From the NCBI RefSeq assembly GCF_016905005.1, contig NZ_JADIKC010000006.1:124001-188000 (forward strand): a stretch of 64,000 bases of DNA, read 5' to 3'. The notes beneath the pieces were generated by a model. The model ran no database searches. It saw only the letters and a program-made list of their open reading frames with translations, and was not told where the DNA came from. Of this stretch, positions 51,514 to 59,742 are shown piece by piece. A program made the position numbers and the translations under genes. Numbering within the stretch: position 1 is the first letter of the stretch; each line of letters begins with the position of its first letter. The stretch is from Dyella kyungheensis (GTDB taxonomy: Bacteria; Pseudomonadota; Gammaproteobacteria; Xanthomonadales; Rhodanobacteraceae).

Positions 51514-51595
51514 TGTAGGAGCGCACCCTGTGCGCGACCGCAGAACTGCGTTGCACTGCTTCGCCTGGTTGTCGCGCACAGGGTGCGCTCCTACA
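51514..51595. repeat. REP inverted pair (TAGGAG subtype)
   Basis: Two perfectly complementary 25-base copies (TGTAGGAGCGCACCCTG... 51514-51538 and its complement at 51571-51595). This is the same subtype as the REPs around the RAYT gene 16 kb away. Confidence 0.88.
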
Positions 51596-51615
51596 AAAGA
51601 ACCAAAGATCCATCC

Positions 51616-52335
51616 ATGCGCGTCAACAAATACATCAGCGAGGCCGGCATCTGCTCCCGCCGCGAGGCGGACGAGCTGCTGCTGGCCGGCCGCGTCACCA
51701 TCAACGGTGAAGTCGTCAGCACCGGCGCCAAGGCGCTGGAGGGCGACGAGGTGCGCGTGGACGGCGAGATCGTCAAGGCCCGCGTGCTGGCGGCGACGCC
51801 CGCGGCCAAGCGCGCCGTGTACATCGCGTTGAACAAGCCGGTGGGCGTGACCTGCACCACCGATCAGACGGTGAAGGACAACATCGTCGGTTTCGTCGAC
51901 CACCAGGAACGCATCTTCCCGATCGGCCGCCTGGACAAGGATTCGGAAGGCCTGATCCTGCTCACCAGCAACGGCGACATCGTCAACGAGATCCTGCGCG
52001 CGGAGAACAACCACGAGAAGGAATATCTCGTGGCGGTGAACAAGGCGGTGACGGACGATTTCCTCAAGGGCATGGCGCGCGGCGTGCGCATCCACGGCCA
52101 GATGACCAAGCCGTGCAAGGTACGCAAGATCGCCAAGTTCGGCTTCGCCATCATTCTTACGCAGGGGTTGAATCGACAGATTCGCCTGATGGCGGCGGAA
52201 TTCGGTTATCGCGTGACGCAGCTGCGGCGGGTGCGCGTGATCAACGTGAAGCTGGGACACTTGAAGGTGGGGCAGTGGCGCAACCTGACCGAGGCGGAAT
52301 TGAAGGGGTTGTTGCCGGGGCGCACGCAGTGGTGA
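51616..52335 (+). CDS. rluF: 23S rRNA pseudouridine(2604) synthase
   Basis: 239 aa from ATG 51616. The N-terminal S4 domain (MRVNKYISEAGICSRREADELL, about 1-50) precedes the RsuA/RluB/E/F catalytic core with IGRLDKDSEGLILLTSNGD, in which the Asp of RLDKDS is the nucleophile. ALNKPVGVTCTTD, NHEKEYLVAVNK and QGLNRQIRLMAAEFGY are closest to E. coli RluF. The long basic C-terminal tail of E. coli RluF is absent. Confidence 0.92.
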   Translation: MRVNKYISEAGICSRREADELLLAGRVTINGEVVSTGAKALEGDEVRVDGEIVKARVLAATPAAKRAVYIALNKPVGVTCTTDQTVKDNIVGFVDHQERIFPIGRLDKDSEGLILLTSNGDIVNEILRAENNHEKEYLVAVNKAVTDDFLKGMARGVRIHGQMTKPCKVRKIAKFGFAIILTQGLNRQIRLMAAEFGYRVTQLRRVRVINVKLGHLKVGQWRNLTEAELKGLLPGRTQW

Positions 52336-52378
52336 GCGTTCCCGCTCGCTGAGCATTTAAAAGGCGGGACTCTCTTCG

Positions 52379-52436
52379 CGATGCACACCACTTTCCCCCT
52401 ATGCCCGGAGGGGAGAGGGAGAAGTGCGGTGCATCG
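52379..52436. repeat. Long imperfect hairpin repeat (GATGCAC...GTGCATC)
   Basis: CGATGCACACCACTTTCCCC at the left pairs imperfectly with GGGAGAAGTGCGGTGCATCG at the right, giving a stem of about 20 bp. Its right arm matches the element at 26968-27009 (GAGGGCGAAGTTGGTGCATCG-like). It may also end rluF transcription. Confidence 0.6.
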
Positions 52437-52564
52437 CCTTACACTCGACGCACTCACACATGCTGCGAAGCAGCAAAATAGCGGATGCATGTACCGCCGG
52501 ATCGCAAAACACACCCACCGCACGCGCAACATCATCCAAAGCTCGACATTCATCCCCAACCTGA

Positions 52565-52578
52565 TGCATACGTATTCA
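52565..52578 (+). promoter_or_regulatory. LacI-type operator-like site before the sugar symporter
   Basis: TGCATACGTATTCA fits the LacI-family core TG-N4-CG-N4-CA, and its half sites TGCATAC and TGAATAC agree at 6 of 7 bases. It lies about 60 bases before the ATG. No lacI-type gene is in the window. Confidence 0.4.
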
Positions 52579-52636
52579 CTTCAATAAACCGGCACCGCCA
52601 GCGCAGAATCGCCGGACTCTGGATTGGGGAGAGGCA

Positions 52637-54076
52637 ATGAATCTGAATTCGACACCGGCGGCGAAGAGTGCCGTCGATGACCTTGGTCAGCACGCCACCG
52701 CGCGTGTCGTGCTGATCGCAGCCGCTGCGGCGCTTGGCGGCTTCCTGTTTGGCTTCGATACCGCCGTGATCAACGGCGCGGTCGACGCCGTGCGCGGCAA
52801 CTTCGGGCTCGACGCCGCGCACATCGGTTTCGCCGTGTCTTGCGCGCTGCTCGGCTCCGCTGCCGGCGCCTGGTATGCCGGTCCGCTGGCTGATCGCGTT
52901 GGCCGTGTGCGCGCGATGCAGGTGGCCGCGGTACTGCTCGCGCTGAGTGCGCTGGGCTCGGGCCTGGTCACCGGCGTCGGCAGCCTGGTGTTCTGGCGCC
53001 TGGTGGGTGGCGTCGGCGTGGGCGTGGCCTCGGTGATCGCACCGACCTATATCGCGGAAATCTCGCCCGCCGCCGTGCGCGGCCGGCTCGGCTCGCTGCA
53101 GCAGCTGGCCATCGTGCTCGGCATCTTTGCCGCATTGCTCAGTGATGCGTGGCTGGCCAGCACCGCCGGCGGCGCTTCGCACAAGTTGTGGTTCAACCTG
53201 GACGCATGGCGCTGGATGTTCCTGGTCGCCGTGGTGCCCGCGCTGATCTACGGCTCGCTGGTGCTCGGCGTGCCCGAGTCGCCGCGTCACCTGGTGGCCA
53301 AGGGTCGCCTCGCCGAAGCGAAGGACGTGCTGCGCCAGGTGCTGGCGATGCACAACGACGCCGCGCTGGATGCCAAGGTGAAGGACATCCAGGAGAGCCT
53401 GCATTCGGAATACCGTCCCACCCTGAAGGACCTGCGCGGTCCGCGCCTGGGCCTGCTGCCGGTGGTGTGGATCGGCATCCTGCTGTCGGTGTTCCAGCAG
53501 TTCGTGGGCATCAACGTCATCTTCTATTACTCGTCCACGCTGTGGCATTCGGTGGGTTTCAGCGAAGCCGATTCGTTCTCCATCACGGTGGCCACTTCGG
53601 TGGTGAACGTGCTGGTGACACTGGTAGCGATCGCGCTGGTGGATCGCATCGGTCGCAAGCCGCTGCTGGTGATCGGCTCCGCCGGCATGGTCGTCACGCT
53701 GGGCGCGATGGCCTGGTGCTTCTCGCAGGCCACCGGCAGCGGCGCGAGCCTGAGTCTGCCAGCGCCGTGGAACATGGTGGCGCTGGTGGCCGCCAATGCC
53801 TACGTGGTGTTCTTCGGCCTCAGCTGGGGCCCGATGGTGTGGGTGCTGCTGGGCGAAATGTTCCCCAACCGGATCCGCGCGATCGCGCTGGCCGTGGCCG
53901 CCGCCGCGCAGTGGCTGGCCAACTTCGCCATCACCAGCACCTTCCCGGCGCTGGCCGAAATGGGCCTCGCCTTCGCCTACGGCCTGTACGCGGCTTTCGC
54001 CCTGATTTCGCTGATCTTCGTGCTGAAGGCCGTGCGCGAGACCAAGGGCATCGAGCTGGAAGACATGCAGGGCTGA
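52637..54076 (+). CDS. Sugar/H+ symporter, MFS sugar-porter family
   Basis: 479 aa, 12 membrane helices. Diagnostic motifs: GFLFGFDTAVINGAV (helix 1), ADRVGRVRAMQ (loop 2-3), APTYIAEISPAAVRGRLGSLQQLAIVLGI, a central PESPRHLVAKGR, QQFVGINVIFYYSSTLW in helix 7, and loop 8-9 VDRIGRKPLLVIG. It is closest to XylE/GlcP/GalP-like porters and so probably takes up a hexose or pentose. The C-terminus ends ETKGIELEDMQG, as in bacterial members. A terminator follows. Confidence 0.93.
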   Translation: MNLNSTPAAKSAVDDLGQHATARVVLIAAAAALGGFLFGFDTAVINGAVDAVRGNFGLDAAHIGFAVSCALLGSAAGAWYAGPLADRVGRVRAMQVAAVLLALSALGSGLVTGVGSLVFWRLVGGVGVGVASVIAPTYIAEISPAAVRGRLGSLQQLAIVLGIFAALLSDAWLASTAGGASHKLWFNLDAWRWMFLVAVVPALIYGSLVLGVPESPRHLVAKGRLAEAKDVLRQVLAMHNDAALDAKVKDIQESLHSEYRPTLKDLRGPRLGLLPVVWIGILLSVFQQFVGINVIFYYSSTLWHSVGFSEADSFSITVATSVVNVLVTLVAIALVDRIGRKPLLVIGSAGMVVTLGAMAWCFSQATGSGASLSLPAPWNMVALVAANAYVVFFGLSWGPMVWVLLGEMFPNRIRAIALAVAAAAQWLANFAITSTFPALAEMGLAFAYGLYAAFALISLIFVLKAVRETKGIELEDMQG

Positions 54077-54094
54077 TCAGTCCCGGCGTCATTG

Positions 54095-54125
54095 AAAAGG
54101 GCGCGTTGACAGCGCCCTTTTCTTG
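54095..54125 (+). terminator. Rho-independent terminator after the sugar symporter
   Basis: AAAAGGGCGC (54095-54104) pairs with GCGCCCTTTT (54112-54121) around a 7-base loop, followed by CTTGTG. It separates the symporter from the ArsR gene. Confidence 0.85.
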
Positions 54126-54151
54126 TGTAGATAATTAACTAATACTTTAAT
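54123..54151 (+). promoter_or_regulatory. AT-rich promoter of the ArsR-DUF2867 pair
   Basis: TTGTGT (54123-54128) and TTTAAT (54146-54151) are spaced by 17 bases in an AT-rich run that stands out from the surroundings. The ATG at 54165 is only 13 bases beyond the -10, so the transcript would have a leader of a few bases at most. The run ATTAACTAATACTTTAATTG could hold the ArsR operator. Confidence 0.45.
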
Positions 54152-54164
54152 TGCTTAAAAGCTA

Positions 54165-54485
54165 ATGGCCGTCGATCAAGTATTTGAAGCCCTGGCATCG
54201 CGTCCGCGACGCGAAATCCTTGCCTACCTGTCGGCACAGGAGCTGACGGCTGGCGACATCGCCAGCCGCTTCGAGATGACCGCACCCGCCATCTCCCGGC
54301 ATCTTTCCCTGTTGGAGGCTGCCGGACTGGTCAGCAGCGAACGGCGCGGGCAATACGTGTTCTATCGGCTCAATCAGGACAGCCTGGTAAACACGCTTAC
54401 TGGTTTTGCGTTCGAGATTTGTCCAGCCGCCGGTCCCCTGAAGCGCGAGTCGCGCAAGCTGGCCACTCGCAAGGGCAAGGCGTAA
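54165..54485 (+). CDS. ArsR/SmtB-family regulator (SdpR-like)
   Basis: 106 aa. Winged helix: VFEALASRPRREILAYLSAQELTAGDIASRFEMTAPAISRHLSLLEAAGLVSSERRGQYVFYRLN (split here only for reading). No cysteine pair of the arsenic or metal type is present in the recognition helix (single Cys84), so it is nearer to SdpR-type autorepressors that are released by a partner membrane or ligand-binding protein. It lacks a Shine-Dalgarno. The cupin-DUF2867 gene follows 48 bases later and is the obvious target. Confidence 0.9.
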   Translation: MAVDQVFEALASRPRREILAYLSAQELTAGDIASRFEMTAPAISRHLSLLEAAGLVSSERRGQYVFYRLNQDSLVNTLTGFAFEICPAAGPLKRESRKLATRKGKA

Positions 54486-54533
54486 CAGCGCAGAGGGCGC
54501 CTGCTGGTAGACGGTTCTTACCGGAGTCACGCG

Positions 54534-55934
54534 ATGCAGTCTCAAGCCCGTGCCGTAGCGACATTTCCCAGTGCGCGTCTTCCATCGCCGTCAGGAGGCG
54601 TGCCCATTGAGGTGACTCTCATCTCGCAGTTGGGGCATGGAGCGGGCGACCAGTTGGTGGCAAGTGCCACCGCACGTCAGCGGGCGCATCGGGATTTTAT
54701 CGATGCGCTGGACGAACCATCGGCCAGGTTGGGCGGGCCCCATTTCGAGAACGGCGATCCTACCTCGCTGTACAGCTTCGTGGTGGGCGCGAAAGGGCAT
54801 CCTTTCCATCGCCACGCAGGGCATCGCGTATTCACGGCGGTGTCCGGCAGCGGCGGCACCAGGCTTCGCTTCTCCGATGCCTCGTCCGATCAGCTAGCGA
54901 GCGATCCTGACAGCTTTCTTCGGGCGCTTCGTCATGTCGACATTCCGCCCGATTGCCTTTTCAGCGTTCGCTTCGGCGGCGCTACCTGGCACCAGTTCGT
55001 TTCCTTGCATCCGCGAGGCGGTCATCCCGCACTGTTCGCGCTCTCCTGCCATACCAACGAGCTTGGCGGCGATCTGGCGCCGGATGTGCGGGAACAGGTG
55101 CGAGCCAACGCCGCCACGATTCCATCGCTCACCGAGGTGCTGCCGACAATCGTGCAGCAACGGCTCGACGACGGAGCGCGCCGACTGGATGTGCCGACCA
55201 TTGCCTTGTCGCTGGATGCACCTGCCGGCTCGCTGCACAGCTGGATGTGCCGCCTGGTACGCGGTGCCGCCGGCAAAGTGCGCCGTGCGTGGACCCACTA
55301 TCGGCGCGCGGGAGGGTTTTCCAGCGAACGCGGCGGCCGTCACACGGTCGTGCGGCTGGCTGAGCCCAACGCCGATTCGCTGCTCCTCGAGCAGTTGCCA
55401 TCAAGGCACCATCACCAGGACATGTTCGTGCTCACACTCGAGGATGCGCGGGTCAGTGGCACGGGTGCCACTGCACTGCTTGCCAAACTGCTGGAAGCTT
55501 TCGTTGCCCACCCGCCGGCTGGAGTGTCTTATTTGATGGCATTCCGCAATGTGCTGGTGAAGCCGTTGGGGCTGCGCACATCGCCGCTCAGCTGCCCGGT
55601 ATCGTCGCTGCTTGGGTCGTCGGCTGCGCCAAGATTCGCCGGGCGCTTTCCAGTCATCGACCAGCGCATCGACAGCGACGACACCTTCGCACAGGTGATC
55701 CTGGGGGCCGACGATAAGCATCTGCGCTTCCGTTCCTGCGTTGCCGTCCGAAAGGTCGGCTCCGGCCGGATCGAGCTCAGCATGGGAACACGCGTGGCGT
55801 GTACGAACCTGTTCGGGCATGTCTACATGGCCGCAATCGAACGGTTTCATCGAGGTTACGTCAGCCCCTCCATTCTCCGCGGCGCCGCCGAACATGCCTT
55901 CGCTGCACGCTCGACTAAGCCTTTAGACGATTGA
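54534..55934 (+). CDS. Fusion protein: cupin-like N-terminal half and DUF2867 C-terminal half
   Basis: 466 aa; a GTG at 54600 is a less likely start. Residues about 60-190 have a His-rich pattern suggestive of a metal-binding beta-barrel (GHPFHRHAGHRVFTAVSG, then GATWHQFVSLHPRGGHPALFALSCH). Residues about 285-455 match DUF2867: FVLTLEDARVSGTGATALL, LMAFRNVLVKPLGLRT, RFPVIDQRIDSDDTFAQVILGADDKHLRFR, NLFGHVYMAAIERFHRGYV. DUF2867 proteins often stand next to ArsR regulators, as here. No enzyme role is known. GC and codon use are slightly more relaxed than in neighbours. Confidence 0.75.
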   Translation: MQSQARAVATFPSARLPSPSGGVPIEVTLISQLGHGAGDQLVASATARQRAHRDFIDALDEPSARLGGPHFENGDPTSLYSFVVGAKGHPFHRHAGHRVFTAVSGSGGTRLRFSDASSDQLASDPDSFLRALRHVDIPPDCLFSVRFGGATWHQFVSLHPRGGHPALFALSCHTNELGGDLAPDVREQVRANAATIPSLTEVLPTIVQQRLDDGARRLDVPTIALSLDAPAGSLHSWMCRLVRGAAGKVRRAWTHYRRAGGFSSERGGRHTVVRLAEPNADSLLLEQLPSRHHHQDMFVLTLEDARVSGTGATALLAKLLEAFVAHPPAGVSYLMAFRNVLVKPLGLRTSPLSCPVSSLLGSSAAPRFAGRFPVIDQRIDSDDTFAQVILGADDKHLRFRSCVAVRKVGSGRIELSMGTRVACTNLFGHVYMAAIERFHRGYVSPSILRGAAEHAFAARSTKPLDD

Positions 55935-55985
55935 TGCAGCGCCGTTTTTTGCACGAATCGTGCTTAAAAGATGCGATCATGGCGC

Positions 55986-57362
55986 ATGACTGATTTCCGC
56001 ACGCTCCCACTCAAGCCCGCGCTGCTCGCCAGCGTGGAAACCCTCGGTTTCACCGAGATGACACCGGTGCAGGCCCAGAGCCTGCCGCCGATCCTGCAAG
56101 GGCGCGACGTGATCGCGCAGGCCCGCACCGGCAGCGGCAAGACCGCGGCGTTCGGCCTTGGCCTGCTGCAGCAGATCGAGGTGGACACCATTCGCCTGCA
56201 GGCGCTGGTGCTCTGCCCCACGCGCGAGCTGGCCGATCAGGTCAGCAAGGCGATCCGCAAGCTGGCGGCCAATATTCCCAATGTGAAGCTGCTCACCCTG
56301 TGCGGCGGTATGCCGCTGGGTCCGCAGCTCGCCTCGCTCACGCACGATCCGCATATCGTGGTGGGCACGCCGGGGCGCATCCAGGAACACTTGAAGCGCG
56401 CCAGCCTGCACGGCGGCGGCATCAAGGTGCTAGTGCTGGACGAGGCCGATCGCATGCTCGACATGGGCTTCAGCGAGGCCATCGACGACATCGTCGGACG
56501 CATCGCCAAGCATCACCAGACCTTGCTGTTCTCGGCCACCTACGCTGAGGAAATCCGCCAGGTGAGCAAGCGCGTGCAGCGCGACCCGGTGGAAGTGACG
56601 ATCGAAACGCCGCACGAGGAAACCACCATCGAGCAGCGTTTCCACGAAGTGGAGCCGGCGCAGAAGCTCGACGCGTTGGCGCAACTGCTCGGCAAGGAAC
56701 ATGCGCAACACGCGCTGGTGTTCTGCAACATGCGCAAGGACGTGGACGCCGTCGCCGACGAACTGGACAAGCGCGGCTTCTCGGCACTCGCACTGCACGG
56801 CGACATGGAGCAGCGCGACCGCGATGAAGTGCTGGTGCAGTTCGCCAATCGCAGCTGCTCGGTGCTGGTGGCCACCGACGTGGCCGCGCGCGGCCTCGAC
56901 ATCGCGGCACTGCCGCTGGTGGTGAGCTTCGACATCGCGCACGATCCGGACACGCACACGCATCGCGTGGGCCGCACGGGCCGCGCCGGCGAAGACGGCC
57001 TCGCCGTCACGCTGGTCACACCGCGCGAGCGTCCCAAGGCGATCAACATCGAAGAACAGCTGGGCCAGCCGCTGCCGTGGCATCCGCTGAAGGTGGCGCC
57101 GTCGCGCGGCAAGCAGCTCAACCTGGCGCCGATGAAGACGCTGGTGATCGATGCGGGGCGCCAGGACAAGTTGCGCCCCGGCGACATCCTTGGTGCGCTC
57201 ACCGGCGATGCGGGCCTCGATGCCAAGGACATCGGCAAGATCGATGTGTTCGCCACCCGCGCCTATGTCGCCATTCGCCGGGATCTTGCGAACAAGGCGC
57301 AGGAGCGGCTGCGCGCCGGCAAGATCAAGGGACGCAATTTCCGGGTACGCTCGCTGCACTGA
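55986..57362 (+). CDS. dbpA: ATP-dependent RNA helicase DbpA
   Basis: 458 aa. DEAD-box motifs: Q motif (GFTEMTPVQAQSLP), I (ARTGSGKTAAF, about 45-55), Ia (PTRELADQ), II (VLDEADRMLDMGF), III (SAT), V (ATDVAARGLD) and VI (HRVGRTGRAG). The C-terminal DbpA RNA-binding domain (about 380-458, TLVIDAGRQDKLRPGDILGALTGDAGLDAKDIGKIDVF split) targets helix 92 of 23S rRNA in ribosome assembly. That domain separates DbpA from RhlE and SrmB. Confidence 0.95.
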   Translation: MTDFRTLPLKPALLASVETLGFTEMTPVQAQSLPPILQGRDVIAQARTGSGKTAAFGLGLLQQIEVDTIRLQALVLCPTRELADQVSKAIRKLAANIPNVKLLTLCGGMPLGPQLASLTHDPHIVVGTPGRIQEHLKRASLHGGGIKVLVLDEADRMLDMGFSEAIDDIVGRIAKHHQTLLFSATYAEEIRQVSKRVQRDPVEVTIETPHEETTIEQRFHEVEPAQKLDALAQLLGKEHAQHALVFCNMRKDVDAVADELDKRGFSALALHGDMEQRDRDEVLVQFANRSCSVLVATDVAARGLDIAALPLVVSFDIAHDPDTHTHRVGRTGRAGEDGLAVTLVTPRERPKAINIEEQLGQPLPWHPLKVAPSRGKQLNLAPMKTLVIDAGRQDKLRPGDILGALTGDAGLDAKDIGKIDVFATRAYVAIRRDLANKAQERLRAGKIKGRNFRVRSLH

Positions 57363-57395
57363 CGGTTTGCGCTCTTCGCTAAGGATGTCGTTTCC

Positions 57396-58169
57396 ATGAT
57401 TCGCCGCTACTGCTTGGCGCTCGCCCTGGGTGCCCTCACCTGCTCCGCCGCCCAGGCGGCCACGCCGGTCTATGGCTATCGCGTCGTGCATGTCTATCCG
57501 CACGACACCTCGGCCTATACGGAAGGCCTGTTCTACAAGGACGGCTATCTTTACGAAGGCACCGGCGAAGCGGGCGAATCGACGGTGCGCAAGGTGGAGC
57601 TGCAAACCGGCAAGGTGGTGCAGCGCCACGATGTGCCGGACGCTTATTTCGGCGAAGGCATCATCGACTGGAAGCAGCAGCTGATCCAGCTCACCTGGAA
57701 AAACCAGATGGGTTTTGTATACGACCTGGCCAGCTTCAAGCAGCTGCGCACGTTCAATTATCCCGGCGAAGGCTGGGCGCTCACGCGCGACAGCAGGCAC
57801 ATCTACATGAGCGATGGTTCGCCGGTGCTGCGCGTGCTCGATCCGGACACGCTCGCCGCCACGGGCAGCATCATGGTGACCGACAATGGCGAACCGGTGG
57901 CCAATCTCAACGAGCTGGAATGGGTGAAGGGCGAGATCTACGCCAACGTGTGGATGACCAATCGCATCGCACGCATCGATCCGGCCACGGGCCATGTGAC
58001 CGGCTGGATCGACCTCAGCGGCCTGCTCGATGTGAGCCGCCTGCCCGATCCGTACAACGACGTGCTCAACGGCATTGCCTATGACGAGCAGCACGATCGC
58101 CTGTTCGTCACCGGCAAGCGCTGGCCCAAGCTGTTCGAGATCACGCTGGTCAAGCCGGGCACGCCGTAA
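57396..58169 (+). CDS. Glutaminyl-peptide cyclotransferase
   Basis: 257 aa, signal peptide 1-22. The beta-propeller of plant/bacterial-type glutaminyl cyclase is seen in AYTEGLFYKDGYLYEGTGEAGESTVRKVEL (split, about 42-70), GEGIIDWKQQLIQLTWKN, FNYPGEGWALTRDSRHIYMSDGS and NELEWVKGEIYANVWMTNRIARIDP. These periplasmic enzymes make N-terminal pyroglutamate (well studied in Xanthomonas campestris). Catalytic Glu in GEG and the EGLFY/NELEW blocks are present. Confidence 0.93.
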   Translation: MIRRYCLALALGALTCSAAQAATPVYGYRVVHVYPHDTSAYTEGLFYKDGYLYEGTGEAGESTVRKVELQTGKVVQRHDVPDAYFGEGIIDWKQQLIQLTWKNQMGFVYDLASFKQLRTFNYPGEGWALTRDSRHIYMSDGSPVLRVLDPDTLAATGSIMVTDNGEPVANLNELEWVKGEIYANVWMTNRIARIDPATGHVTGWIDLSGLLDVSRLPDPYNDVLNGIAYDEQHDRLFVTGKRWPKLFEITLVKPGTP

Positions 58170-58205
58170 TTCCCTGCAGGGTTCTGCGGAACGCCGCTGC
58201 CGATG

Positions 58206-58211
58206 TAGAGT
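58206..58211 (+). promoter_or_regulatory. Candidate -10 element (TAGAGT) before the M28 peptidase gene
   Basis: TAGAGT lies 26 bases before the ATG at 58238, again without a clear -35. Confidence 0.3.
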
Positions 58212-58237
58212 GCGGGGCTGACCCCTGGGAGACCCTC

Positions 58238-59620
58238 ATGCGCCTTGCCCCGTCGCTGCTGCCGCTTGCGTTGTGCCTTGCCCTCTCCACCGCCTATGCC
58301 GGCGATGCGCCGCCACAGCAGCGCGAGCAATCCTCGCTGCTGGCCCTGTCCACCGCGCCCAGCGAAGCGGCACTGCACGCCACCATCGCCAAGCTGGTGA
58401 GCTTCGGCACGCGCCACACGCTGTCCGACACCAAGTCGGACAAGCGCGGCATCGGCGCCGCGCGACGCTGGGTGAAGTCGCAGTTCGAGGACATCTCCAA
58501 AGCCTGCGGCGGTTGCATCGAAGTGGTGACACCGTCGCAGATGTTCACCGGCAAGCGCGTGCCGCAATCCACCGAAGTGATGGACGTGGTGGCGATCAAG
58601 CGCGGCAAGGGCGATCCCAAGCGGGTGATCGTGATGACCGGCCACCTCGATTCGCGCGTCACCGACGTGATGAATGCCACCTCCGATGCACCGGGTGCCA
58701 ACGACGACGCCTCCGGCGTTGCCGCGCTGATGGAAGCGGCGCGCCTGCTGTCGAAGGAAGACAACGACGCCACCTTGGTGTTCGCCGCGCTGTCGGGCGA
58801 GGAGCAGGGCCTGTACGGCGGCAAGGTGCTGGCCGATTACGCGGTGGCGCAAGGCTGGAACGTGCAGGCCGACCTCAACAACGACATCGTCGGCAACAGC
58901 CACGGCCTGAACGGCGTGCTGGACAACACCACGGTGCGTATCTTCTCCGAGGGCACCAAGACCAATGAAACGCCGGAACAGGCGAAGTACCGCGCCTATC
59001 ACGGCGGCGAAGTGGATTCGCCCTCGCGCAACGTCGCCCGCTACATGGAGCAGATCGCCTCCACGTATCTGCCCGACCTGCGCGTGCACATGGTCTATCG
59101 CACCGACCGCTACAGCCGCGGCGGCGACCAGGTGCCGTTCCTGGAAGCGGGCTATCCCGGCGTCCGCGTGACCGAAGGTCATGAGGATTACACGCGCCAG
59201 CACCAGGATCTGCGCACGGAGAAGGGCATCAAATACGGCGACACCATCGACGGTGTCGACTTCCGCTATCTCGCCCGCGTCACCGCCCTCAATACAGTGA
59301 CCATGGCGGCGTTGAGCCGTGCCCCCGCACCGCCGTCCGGCGTGAGCATCGAAGGCGCGCTGGCCAGCGACACCACCGTGCACTGGAAGAAGGTGCCGGG
59401 CGCCGCGGGCTACATCGTGCATTGGCGCGACACCACCGCACCGCAGTGGCAGTACAGCCGCGCCGTGGGTGACAGCGACCAGGCGGTGATCAAGGACGTG
59501 GTGATCGACGACTGGTTCTTCGGTGTCTCGGCCGTCTCGGCCGATGGCTACGAGAGCCCGGTGGTGTTCCCGGGCGACGCCGGCAGCTTCGAACGGTCGC
59601 CTGCTCCGAAGTCGCCTTAA
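58238..59620 (+). CDS. Secreted M28 family aminopeptidase
   Basis: 460 aa, signal peptide 1-21. Two-zinc M28 ligands are in order: TGHLDS (His), GANDDASGVAAL (bridging Asp), SGEEQGLYG (catalytic Glu and ligand Glu), NNDIVGNS (Asp) and VTEGHEDYT (His). The last ~100 residues form a fibronectin III-like beta domain (TVHWKKVPGAAGYIVHWRDT). It should release N-terminal amino acids in the periplasm or outside. It follows the glutaminyl cyclase gene by 68 bases, on the same strand. Confidence 0.93.
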   Translation: MRLAPSLLPLALCLALSTAYAGDAPPQQREQSSLLALSTAPSEAALHATIAKLVSFGTRHTLSDTKSDKRGIGAARRWVKSQFEDISKACGGCIEVVTPSQMFTGKRVPQSTEVMDVVAIKRGKGDPKRVIVMTGHLDSRVTDVMNATSDAPGANDDASGVAALMEAARLLSKEDNDATLVFAALSGEEQGLYGGKVLADYAVAQGWNVQADLNNDIVGNSHGLNGVLDNTTVRIFSEGTKTNETPEQAKYRAYHGGEVDSPSRNVARYMEQIASTYLPDLRVHMVYRTDRYSRGGDQVPFLEAGYPGVRVTEGHEDYTRQHQDLRTEKGIKYGDTIDGVDFRYLARVTALNTVTMAALSRAPAPPSGVSIEGALASDTTVHWKKVPGAAGYIVHWRDTTAPQWQYSRAVGDSDQAVIKDVVIDDWFFGVSAVSADGYESPVVFPGDAGSFERSPAPKSP

Positions 59621-59742
59621 GCAGGGAACATTCCCAGAGCGCAAAAGCTTACGAGGCGATAAGATCGCAGCGCCGCGGGCTCAAGGGCCCGCGGCCGCAT
59701 CGAGAGGGATGCGTATCAACGGACGATACCAGGGGAATTCCT

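Larger units (their letters stand above)
52336..52636. other. Intergenic region between rluF and the sugar symporter gene
   Basis: 301 bases. It contains a long imperfect hairpin repeat (52379-52436) and a LacI-type operator-like site (52565-52578). A 68-codon open frame inside it (52381-52587) has no coding character. No tRNA or small RNA is recognised. Confidence 0.55.

Noticed and set aside
52381-52587. 68-codon open frame between rluF and the symporter gene
   Set aside because: It starts inside a hairpin repeat, has no ribosome site and no coding-like composition.
59672-59695. GCCGCGGGC/GCCCGCGGC hairpin as a terminator of the M28 peptidase gene
   Set aside because: The stem is good but no T run follows; it could be a weak pause site, not a supported terminator.
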